Shown one piece after another: positions 8,635 to 15,867 of a DNA stretch of 64,000 nucleotides; positions within the stretch are counted from its first letter, which is position 1, and each line of letters begins with the position of its first letter. The DNA is taken from the NCBI GenBank assembly GCA_017795025.1, contig CP051243.1, positions 186,001 to 250,000 on the forward strand. Direction: 5' to 3'. Both the position numbers and the translations under genes were made by a program. The notes below the pieces were generated by a model. That model was not told the origin of the DNA, made no database searches, and saw only the letters and a list, made by a program, of their open reading frames with translations. Source of the stretch: Flavobacteriales bacterium (GTDB taxonomy: Bacteria; Bacteroidota; Bacteroidia; Flavobacteriales; Schleiferiaceae).

Positions 8635-9129
8635 TTAATTCTGCTCTTTCATCAAGAACTTCGTTCGGCTAAGGGCATTGCCATTTTCGAAGTACTCCAC
8701 TTTTATTAAACCGCTATCCGATTGAGGGCCAAACCAAACAAAGGGAACATCGACATTCCCGCTGTTAATAGCCTCGAAGGTTTGTTTACCGTTGTTGTAG
8801 GTGCTAATACTCCAGCCGTTATTGCTGGCACCATTGTATGACCAAGGTCTACCGTAAATTAAGGTCATGTTTACTTTTAGGGAACTGCCTTCAGGTATAT
8901 TGGCTCTAAAGGAGTAGGTTTCGCCGGCAATGGTTAAAGTATCGGTGCCGTGTAAAACATTCGCTCCGTGCGTAGAGCTATCGGGATAGCTAATAGGGCA
9001 GGGAGCACAATCTCCTCCGCAATCCACACCCGCTTCGTTTCCGTCCTTCACCCCATTGGTGCAGTCCGAATTGTTAGTGGTGCAGGCGCATAAACTGATT
9101 ATCAGGGCGAATAGACTAAGGTTTTTCAT
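8635..9129 (-). CDS. Secreted lipoprotein with CxNGxxDGxE-DCGG-C motif
   Basis: A 164-residue lipoprotein: MKNLSLFALIISLCAC gives lipobox SLCAC. Immediately after comes CTNGVKDGNEAGVDCGGDC, the Cys-rich motif found at the mature N-terminus of many Bacteroidota surface lipoproteins and thought to bind calcium or form disulfides. The C-terminal ~100 residues look like a beta-sandwich. It lies 48 bp after dnaE on the same strand and might be read through, but a TACTTTTA box in the gap suggests its own promoter. Confidence 0.7.
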   Translation of the reverse strand: MKNLSLFALIISLCACTTNNSDCTNGVKDGNEAGVDCGGDCAPCPISYPDSSTHGANVLHGTDTLTIAGETYSFRANIPEGSSLKVNMTLIYGRPWSYNGASNNGWSISTYNNGKQTFEAINSGNVDVPFVWFGPQSDSGLIKVEYFENGNALSRTKFLMKEQN

Positions 9130-9177
9130 TTTTGAGGTTTAAGGTTTAGGATAAATGGTTCCTAAAAGTACTATTTC

Positions 9178-12126
9178 CTAAGCATTCTCAAAATTCACAT
9201 AAGGCAAGCGCTCAATGTATTTGGCTTCTACGCTCACAAAGTCATACTCTTCAATCACAAGCCCTTGAATGAGGTAAATCCCCTTCCCTTGAAAGGGATA
9301 CTTCTCCGCCACCGGAGGAAAATGCACGGTGTCGATAAAATGTCCGGCTTGATCGAGGAAGGTGCCAAACATCATGTGGCGGGCCTTTTGACCGCGGGTG
9401 GTTACATTTTTCACGTGAATAAGGTAGCCGCATAAGCGTACTTCTTTACCAATATGTTGTTCTATGTCTTTAGCGGCAATGCAGCCTTCCGGCAGATGGG
9501 GCACCAGCTCGAAAGGGGAGCTAAGGGGAAAGCCGAGGAGTTCAATCTCATCGACCGCCTGCTCGTGTTCACCGCTCTCCAATTCGGGGAGTTCCAATTT
9601 TTCGCGGGTATTGCGGAAGAGCTCATTAACGGGGGCTGATTTTTTAGCATTTCCCAAAATGAAGTGGGCTTCCCATAGCAGTTTCTTTTTATCCGCCTCA
9701 AGGCAGCGAAAGGCATTAATGCGAATCAATAAAATGGTTTGCTCCAGCGAGATGGCTACTCGTTCTAAAAACTCATTCAAACTTTTAAAGGCCCCGTTTA
9801 AATGCCGTTCCCGTAAAATTTCTACTGCGGTTTTTTCTTCCAGCTCTTTCAGCATTAAGAATCCTAAGAATACTTGTTGGTCGAGCAATACCGCCTCCAT
9901 TTCGGAGCGATTAACACAGGGGGCCTCTACCTGTCCGCCAGATAAACGAATTTCGTTGAGGTAGGTTTCGACCGAGTAAAAACCACCGCCATTGTTAATG
10001 GTAGCGGTTAGGTATTCTAAAGGGTAATAGGCTTTGAGGTAAAGGCTTTGGTAGCTCTCTACGGCGTAACTGGCGGAGTGTCCTTTGGCAAAGGCGTAGT
10101 TGCCAAAGCTTTCTATTTGTCGCCACACTTCGGCGGTTACCGCTTCGCCATAGCCCCGCTCCAAGCAGTTTTGGAAAAACTTATCCTTAATAGTATCAAA
10201 TTCGTTGCGTTCGCGGAACTTCCAACTCATGCCCCTACGGAGCACATCGGCTTCCTCTAGGCTTAAGCCGGCAAAGTAGTGGGCCACTTTCAATACATCC
10301 TCTTGGTATACCATCACCCCATAGGTCTCTTGCAAAATTTCGCCAATGCGCGGATGGATATACTGCCGCCGTTCGGGCTCGCGGTAGCGTTTGATGTATT
10401 CGGCCATCATGCCACTGGCCGAAACTCCCGGTCGGATAATGGAACTAGCGGCTACAAGCCCTAGGTAAGTGTCGGCTCGCAGTTTCCTTAACAGGGCACG
10501 CATGGCCGGCGATTCTACATAAAAGCAAGCCATGGTTTGGCCTTCGCGAAGCATGGCTTTTATTTTCTCATCCTGGTAAAAGGGCTGCACTTGGTGCACA
10601 TCGAGCTCCTTGGCCTCGGGATGTTTTTCGCGCACCATCAATACGGCATCCTTAATTTTGGCCAAGCCCCGTTGTCCTAAAATGTCAAACTTATGCAGGC
10701 CCACATCCTCCGAGGTGTACATATCGAAGTGGGTAGTTGGAAAGCCTTTTGGTGGAAGAAAAGTGCTGCCGTAGTGGTAAATCTCTTTTTCGGGAATCAG
10801 TATGCCACTGGCGTGGATGGTTAAATGGTGTGGGAAGCCCTCAATACGTTTGCCATAGCGAAGCACCAGTTTTTGCATATCGTCCCAATCTTTGCCGCCA
10901 TGACGGCGCGCTCTGCTTAACTCGTCGATGTCCCTTCCGGGTAAGCCCAGCACTTTGCCGAGCTCGCGTACAATGGCCCGATATTTAAAGGTGGTATACG
11001 ACCCAAGTAAACTGGCTTTAGGAAAGCGCTCGAAGATATAGCGGGTAACATCACCACGATCGCGCCAGGAAAAATCGACATCAAAGTCGGGGGGTTGCCG
11101 CCGCGAAAGGTTAATAAAGCGCTCAAAGTAAAGATCGAGTGCAATAGGGTCTACATCGGTAATACGCAGGAGATAGGCCACCAAGCTATTGGCACCACTA
11201 CCGCGACCTACGTAGTAATAATTTTTGCGACGGGCATAGTTTACAATATCCCAATTGATGAGGAAGTAGCTGTAATAGCCGCGTTTTTCAATTACATCGA
11301 GCTCTTTTTCTAAGCGTTCATATACCTCCGGACCGGCATTGGGATAGCGGTATTCTAAGCCGTTGTAGCAAAGGGAGCGAATGATTTCGCGATCGCCGGT
11401 TAGGCTGTCGGTATAAAACTGCCGATTCAGACTTTTAGAATAATTTTTAAACTCAAAATCAAGTTGGCAATCGGCTAGTATTCCTTCGGTATTCCGAATA
11501 ATTTCGGGGTAATCGCTAAAGAGGTCTTTTAGCTTTCGGGAGTTTAAGAGTCCCCACTGGGCGGGGGCTTGCCTTTCGGCAGATAGCTTGCTGAGTAGGG
11601 TATTATCACCAATAGAGCGCAACAACCGATGGGTATTGTAATCGCCTTTATGGCGAAAGCTATTGGGATGCAAAATCACCATTTTGGCCGTTTGATTTTT
11701 GAGTACCGAAAAGCGCAGTTTGCTGAGGTCTTTAGGCTGGAGCCCGATAAATTCGTTTTCCCGTAGGCTGCGTTTGGGCACCCGGTCGAAAGGATAAACA
11801 ACGTAGGCCTCACGAAAAGGCGCTTCATCGGCAATCACTTCATCTCTATGCAATTGTTCGGAGAGGTAGCGGTTCATCTCGGCGAAAGCCGTTTGATTGG
11901 TAGCCAGTGCGATAAACTGTCGATCTACCTCTTGGCAAAAATCAATGCCCACCACGGGCTTTATACCGGCGTCTTTTGCCAAGCGAATAAATTCGATGCA
12001 AGCTGCAGAAGTATTGATGTCGGTAAGGGCCAAAGTACTTTCGCCTTCCTCTACGGCCCAGGCGACCCACTCGGCAGGGGAGAGTACGCCATATTGAAAG
12101 CTATAATAACTATGATGATTGAGCAT
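9178..12126 (-). CDS. dnaE2: DNA polymerase III alpha-type subunit, short DnaE paralogue (DnaE2-like)
   Basis: A C-family polymerase of 982 residues, shorter than a replicative DnaE. The palm motif PPDFDVDF (346-352) holds the catalytic Asp pair; FGNYAFAKGHSASYAVESY marks the fingers and the C-terminal OB fold includes VRLCGYLIHVKN. The N-terminal PHP domain seems degenerate: the HxHS signature reads NHHS, and TDH is replaced by TDIN, so PHP nuclease activity is unlikely. There is no tau-binding tail. It follows dinB by 23 bp, an arrangement like the damage-inducible ImuB/DnaE2 mutasome, which implies an error-prone repair role. The symbol is by analogy. Confidence 0.85.
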   Translation of the reverse strand: MLNHHSYYSFQYGVLSPAEWVAWAVEEGESTLALTDINTSAACIEFIRLAKDAGIKPVVGIDFCQEVDRQFIALATNQTAFAEMNRYLSEQLHRDEVIADEAPFREAYVVYPFDRVPKRSLRENEFIGLQPKDLSKLRFSVLKNQTAKMVILHPNSFRHKGDYNTHRLLRSIGDNTLLSKLSAERQAPAQWGLLNSRKLKDLFSDYPEIIRNTEGILADCQLDFEFKNYSKSLNRQFYTDSLTGDREIIRSLCYNGLEYRYPNAGPEVYERLEKELDVIEKRGYYSYFLINWDIVNYARRKNYYYVGRGSGANSLVAYLLRITDVDPIALDLYFERFINLSRRQPPDFDVDFSWRDRGDVTRYIFERFPKASLLGSYTTFKYRAIVRELGKVLGLPGRDIDELSRARRHGGKDWDDMQKLVLRYGKRIEGFPHHLTIHASGILIPEKEIYHYGSTFLPPKGFPTTHFDMYTSEDVGLHKFDILGQRGLAKIKDAVLMVREKHPEAKELDVHQVQPFYQDEKIKAMLREGQTMACFYVESPAMRALLRKLRADTYLGLVAASSIIRPGVSASGMMAEYIKRYREPERRQYIHPRIGEILQETYGVMVYQEDVLKVAHYFAGLSLEEADVLRRGMSWKFRERNEFDTIKDKFFQNCLERGYGEAVTAEVWRQIESFGNYAFAKGHSASYAVESYQSLYLKAYYPLEYLTATINNGGGFYSVETYLNEIRLSGGQVEAPCVNRSEMEAVLLDQQVFLGFLMLKELEEKTAVEILRERHLNGAFKSLNEFLERVAISLEQTILLIRINAFRCLEADKKKLLWEAHFILGNAKKSAPVNELFRNTREKLELPELESGEHEQAVDEIELLGFPLSSPFELVPHLPEGCIAAKDIEQHIGKEVRLCGYLIHVKNVTTRGQKARHMMFGTFLDQAGHFIDTVHFPPVAEKYPFQGKGIYLIQGLVIEEYDFVSVEAKYIERLPYVNFENA

Positions 12127-12149
12127 GGGGTTAATGCGGGGGATTTAAG

Positions 12150-13370
12150 TTACTGCCTACGGTGGGCCATTATTGCTGGGGCCTGCCCATTAAAGGGATT
12201 GGCCCGACCAAGACCTTTCGACTCCATAGTTTTGGCGCGTTTTACCGCTTCACTGCCAAAGCGGTTGCGCATGCGATCCATGGCTTGGTAGAGCCTGATT
12301 TTCTCAGCGCTATCTTCAAAGAGGTTAATTTGATGGCCGCCACCCACCAAATGACTAAAACGCAAACCAATGAGGCGCACTAGTAGTCGACGTTCAAAGA
12401 GTTTTTCAAAGAGCTCTTTACTGATGTCAATCAGCTTATCATCGTTGCTGGTATAGGGGATGCGCTTTTGTAGGGTGTAGGTATTAAAATCGGAATAGCG
12501 GATTTTTACCGTAATGCAGGCGGTGAGCTTATTTCCCTGCCGCAGTTGGAAGGCGAGGTTTTCGGCCATCGCCACAATGAGGGTGTCGAGCTTAGTAACA
12601 TCGGTAGTGTCTTTTTGAAAAGTCCGCTCCAGGGAAATAGACTTGCGCTCTTGGTAGGGTACAATCGGACTGGGGTCGATGCCATTAGCCTTATGCCAGA
12701 GGCTGATGCCATTTTTGCCCATCGCTTTTTCCATCACCGGCAAGGGCATTTCCTGTAAGGTATGGATATGCCGAATCCCCATGCGGTTAAGGAGTAGGCC
12801 GGTTTTATCGCCTACCATGGGAATCTTTCGCACGGGGAGCGGGGCTAAAAAAGGCTTCTCGTTGCCACGAGGTACTTCGAGGCGGTTGTTAGGCTTGGCT
12901 TCTCCGGTGGCTACCTTAGCCACGGTTTTGTTAACGGATAAACCAAAGGAAATGGGTAAACCGGTTTCCCGGATAATCTTATCGCGCATTTCGGTAGCCA
13001 GCTTATAGCAACCAAAAAAGCGGTCCATCCCGCTGAGGTCGGCGTAAAATTCATCGATACTAGGCTTTTCAAAAAGCGGAACTTCCTCGCGAATGATTTC
13101 GGTAATGATATTAGAATACTTGCTGTAGCGACTGCTATCCCCTTTAATCACAATCGCTTCCGGACAAAGCTGTAAGGCCATACGCATGGGCATTCCCGAA
13201 TGCACGCCAAAACGACGAGCCTCATAACTACAGGAAGCCACCACGCCTCTGCTGCCCGTACCGCCCACCAAAACAGGGCGCTCGTTTAAGGCGCTGTTGT
13301 GCAAACGCTCTACCGAAACAAAGAAACTGTCGAGGTCGAGGTGAACGATGGTTTTAGAAGAATTCGTCAT
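12150..13370 (-). CDS. dinB: DNA polymerase IV (Y-family translesion polymerase)
   Basis: A 406-residue Y-family polymerase. Catalytic acidic residues are Asp12 (HLDLDSFF) and Asp106/Glu107 (SIDEFYADL); the steric-gate region is FF at 16-17. A C-terminal QINLF at residues 347-351 matches the beta-clamp-binding pentapeptide QLxLF. It inserts nucleotides opposite damaged bases. It is first in an operon with the short dnaE. Active-site residues are intact, unlike ImuB proteins, so this is a working polymerase rather than an ImuB adaptor. Confidence 0.93.
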   Translation of the reverse strand: MTNSSKTIVHLDLDSFFVSVERLHNSALNERPVLVGGTGSRGVVASCSYEARRFGVHSGMPMRMALQLCPEAIVIKGDSSRYSKYSNIITEIIREEVPLFEKPSIDEFYADLSGMDRFFGCYKLATEMRDKIIRETGLPISFGLSVNKTVAKVATGEAKPNNRLEVPRGNEKPFLAPLPVRKIPMVGDKTGLLLNRMGIRHIHTLQEMPLPVMEKAMGKNGISLWHKANGIDPSPIVPYQERKSISLERTFQKDTTDVTKLDTLIVAMAENLAFQLRQGNKLTACITVKIRYSDFNTYTLQKRIPYTSNDDKLIDISKELFEKLFERRLLVRLIGLRFSHLVGGGHQINLFEDSAEKIRLYQAMDRMRNRFGSEAVKRAKTMESKGLGRANPFNGQAPAIMAHRRQ

Positions 13371-13395
13371 TTTGCTATCTATTTTAGAATGATAA

Positions 13396-13421
13396 CAAAA
13401 TTAGAAAATACTTGTTTTCAA
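13396..13421 (-). promoter_or_regulatory. Putative promoter and palindromic operator of dinB-dnaE
   Basis: On the minus strand TAATTTTG (13396-13403) matches TAnnTTTG and lies 25 nt before the dinB ATG. Overlapping its upstream side is an imperfect 20-bp palindrome at 13402-13421 with GAAAA/TTTTC arms (7 of 10 base pairs match). A repressor bound there would block the promoter. Damage control through a LexA-like factor is inferred; no repressor gene lies in this window. Confidence 0.4.
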
Positions 13422-13526
13422 TTCACAAAAAGAACCGAGCGAAAACTTAAAATGCTGAGGTCGAGAAGGATTATTTTTTAAAATGGAGAAGGCCTGAAAA
13501 ATGTAAATTGCAGGAAAACCCACGAC

Positions 13527-14051
13527 ATGCAGAAGGCCGAAATCCACAACCGCTTAAAGGAGCAGCATCAGGAATTTATGTCTTTCTTAAAATCTACCGA
13601 TCAGGCTCATCTGCACCAGCAGAAAGAAGGGAAGTGGTCGGCCCTGCAAAATGTGGAGCATCTACTCAAATCCATTCAAGTTGTAAATCCTGCCCTGCGT
13701 AAACCGAGTATTCTATTACGCAGTGCTTTTGGGAAACCTAACCGGGAAGCGCGTACCTACGACGAGCTGGTGCGTCGCTATCAGGAAAAACTCAATCATG
13801 GTGCGGCTAAGGCCCCCGAGCAATACCAAGCTCGGCCCTCCGAAGACTTGGATGCCACCACTTTATTAGCGCAATACGACCAGGAAGTACAGCGATTTTT
13901 AAAGTTTATAGAAAAGGTGAAAGATCGCAAGTTAGACCGCACCTTATTACCGCATCCCTTGTTAGGGAAGTTGCTTATGCGCGAAGTATTGTACTTTATG
14001 CATTACCATACCGACCATCATTTTGAAGCCATAAAAAAAAGTGTAGCTTAA
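13527..14051 (+). CDS. DinB-superfamily (DinB_2) four-helix protein
   Basis: A 174-residue protein of the DinB/YfiT four-helix metal-binding superfamily (unrelated to polymerase DinB). Putative metal ligands are His in the WSALQNVEHL helix and the HYHTDHH cluster near the C-terminus. Some family members are thiol-dependent S-transferases with bacillithiol; that role is not shown here. It is divergent from the polymerase operon and sits 37 bp before the PAQR-family gene. A TAAATTGC box is 15 nt upstream of the ATG. Confidence 0.75.
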   Translation: MQKAEIHNRLKEQHQEFMSFLKSTDQAHLHQQKEGKWSALQNVEHLLKSIQVVNPALRKPSILLRSAFGKPNREARTYDELVRRYQEKLNHGAAKAPEQYQARPSEDLDATTLLAQYDQEVQRFLKFIEKVKDRKLDRTLLPHPLLGKLLMREVLYFMHYHTDHHFEAIKKSVA

Positions 14052-14088
14052 AACCCAATGTTTAAAGCCTTTCCATCGTTTAGTTAAT

Positions 14089-14742
14089 ATGCGAAAACCC
14101 CGACCCGAAACCCCAACAAGTACTCCCCAAGAGGAGCTCTGGAATAGCATCACCCATGGTATAGGTATTCCCCTGGCCATTGCCGGCATTGTTCTGCTCA
14201 TTATTAATGCCATCGACCGCGAGAGTTTGACCTATTGGCTGGCCGCTTTAGTTTATGGCATTACCATGCTGTGGACCTATATCAGTTCTACGGTATACCA
14301 TGCTTTCCATAAGGCAAGACCGGCGGTGCGCTATTATTTGCATTTGATGGATCATACCGCCATTTACCTCTTTATTGCCGGCACCTATACCCCGATAGCG
14401 CTGTTTATGCTTCCCGGTTGGTGGAGTACCCTCATATTAGTTTCGGTATGGACCCTGGCCCTTGGCGGGATGGCCTACAAGATTTTTTTCCTAGGCCGCT
14501 ATAAAAAGCTCTCCTTAGCCATCTACCTCTTAATGGGATGGCTCATTGTGTTTGCCTTTAAACCCCTATACGAATCGGCCCCTATGGGATTGATAATTTG
14601 GATTTTAGCGGGCGGAGCTGCCTATACTTTAGGAACGGTTTTTTTTAGTCTGCGCAAGGTGAAATACGCGCATAGCATTTGGCACCTGCTGGTGTTGGCG
14701 GGTAGCATTTGCCATTTTGTAGGGATTTATTTGTACGTGTAA
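14089..14742 (+). CDS. Hemolysin III / PAQR family membrane protein (YqfA-like)
   Basis: A 217-residue protein with seven predicted hydrophobic segments. The conserved pattern of this family is present: SITHGIGIP in helix 1, SSTVYHAFH after helix 2, LMDHTAIYLFIAGTYTP in helix 3, and HSIWHLLVLAGSICHF near the C-terminus, which supplies the Ser/His/Asp zinc-site residues shared with adiponectin receptors. A hydrolase activity is suspected for the superfamily; the bacterial role is unsettled. The 89-bp gap after it contains two mutually exclusive hairpins without a T-run. Confidence 0.9.
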   Translation: MRKPRPETPTSTPQEELWNSITHGIGIPLAIAGIVLLIINAIDRESLTYWLAALVYGITMLWTYISSTVYHAFHKARPAVRYYLHLMDHTAIYLFIAGTYTPIALFMLPGWWSTLILVSVWTLALGGMAYKIFFLGRYKKLSLAIYLLMGWLIVFAFKPLYESAPMGLIIWILAGGAAYTLGTVFFSLRKVKYAHSIWHLLVLAGSICHFVGIYLYV

Positions 14743-14831
14743 AGTACGCTTTGCCTTATCGCAAAGTTGCCAGTTGTGAACGATAAGCTGAGCTGGCCCA
14801 AGGAAATAGTCTTCCTAAATCAAGTCATACG

Positions 14832-15788
14832 CTACTTTGCCTTTACCTCTATATCCAAGATTACCGGCAAATGATCGCTAATCACCCGCATCTGCTCGGG
14901 AGCAAAAGGCAGGAAAACATGGCAGCTATTGTAAATTACTTCATTAGCTAAGTTTTGATTGTAGAGCATGTAATCCAATCGTCTACTAGGGTTGTCGGCC
15001 GGATGAGTATTGATGCTCGGGTCCAAGGGGTCGAATAGCTGTACTTGGGGGTGAGGGTAGGTTAAGAGTGCCTCAATTTCGGGTCCATCGCGGTAAGAGT
15101 TTAAATCGCCCACCAACAGAATATTAGCCTCGGCATCATCGCGCAGCTGTCGGGCCATTTCCTTCTGCCAATAGGCAATTTGTCCCAAACGCATGGCACG
15201 ATTTCGATTACCTCCTCCCGCTTTTAGATGTGCGCCGCTGAGGTAGATACCATATTTTGGGTTTACCACTAATTCACAGGTCCATATACGGGTGTTGATG
15301 TAATTCTGGGTTTGGTACTTCTGCTCGCCCTCTTCTTCGAAGCTTACTGGCGTATGCACATTGCCATAGCTTACCATTCGCCCTAAGGGAAGCTTGCTCA
15401 GTATCACTACATTTTGATACCAATCCCTACTGCGGGCATCAGCAATATAGGTGTAGCCTAAATCGGGAAAAAAGCTATCGCGCAAAGCTTCCACTGCATT
15501 GGCACTTTCCGCTTCCTGAAAAACCACAACATCTGCCGCTGCTAGTTTTAAGGCTTCGGCCAAAAGCCGCATTTTCTCGGGATTTACCTCCCCAGCATCT
15601 TCCTTGCGATTGTTTACATAAGGATCATCTTTATCATCTACCAGATGCTCCACATTCCAAGTCATAATACGCAGGGTGTCTCCTGTGTTAAATTGATGCT
15701 TAGCCGGGAATGCTGCTGCAGGATTAAAGGGACTAGATTGAGCGAAAATGCCGATGGGAAACAGAGTTAAGAGCAGCCATTTTTTCAT
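14832..15788 (-). CDS. Exported endonuclease/exonuclease/phosphatase (EEP) family protein
   Basis: A 318-residue protein starting with a signal peptide (MKKWLLLTLFPIGIFAQ, cut after the AQ). The EEP fold motifs appear in order: IMTWNVEHL, VVFQEAES (metal-binding Glu), GAHLKAGGGNRNRAMR, LLVGDLNSYRDGPE (catalytic Asp/Asn), RRLDYMLYN and the final SDHLPVILDI His. Secreted EEP proteins of Bacteroidota may act on extracellular nucleic acids or phosphoesters. The gene is divergent from the patatin gene, 79 bp away. Confidence 0.87.
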   Translation of the reverse strand: MKKWLLLTLFPIGIFAQSSPFNPAAAFPAKHQFNTGDTLRIMTWNVEHLVDDKDDPYVNNRKEDAGEVNPEKMRLLAEALKLAAADVVVFQEAESANAVEALRDSFFPDLGYTYIADARSRDWYQNVVILSKLPLGRMVSYGNVHTPVSFEEEGEQKYQTQNYINTRIWTCELVVNPKYGIYLSGAHLKAGGGNRNRAMRLGQIAYWQKEMARQLRDDAEANILLVGDLNSYRDGPEIEALLTYPHPQVQLFDPLDPSINTHPADNPSRRLDYMLYNQNLANEVIYNSCHVFLPFAPEQMRVISDHLPVILDIEVKAK

Positions 15789-15842
15789 TGCGGGGGAATT
15801 TAGAGCGAAGGTAAAAAATACCCCAAGGCGATATCCTTTTCT

Positions 15843-15850
15843 TACTTTTG
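15843..15850 (+). promoter_or_regulatory. Candidate -7 promoter box of the patatin gene
   Basis: TACTTTTG, a full match to TAnnTTTG, 17 nt upstream of the chosen ATG at 15868. It lies after any longer upstream start, which supports choosing 15868. Confidence 0.4.
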
Positions 15851-15867
15851 AAAAAGACCACTACTTC

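Noticed and set aside
9464-9964. Long antisense open frame inside dnaE (166 codons)
   Set aside because: It runs opposite to a clearly conserved polymerase frame, has no family features and low-complexity Ser-rich composition typical of antisense shadows.
9178-13370. Reading the polymerase pair as a phage or plasmid insertion
   Set aside because: No integrase, flanking repeats or composition shift; genes are packed with housekeeping neighbours.
14749-14787. Two overlapping hairpins (CTTTGC/GCAAAG and CTTATCG/CGATAAG) as a terminator
   Set aside because: Neither is followed by a T-run on either strand; kept only as a remark under the PAQR-family gene.
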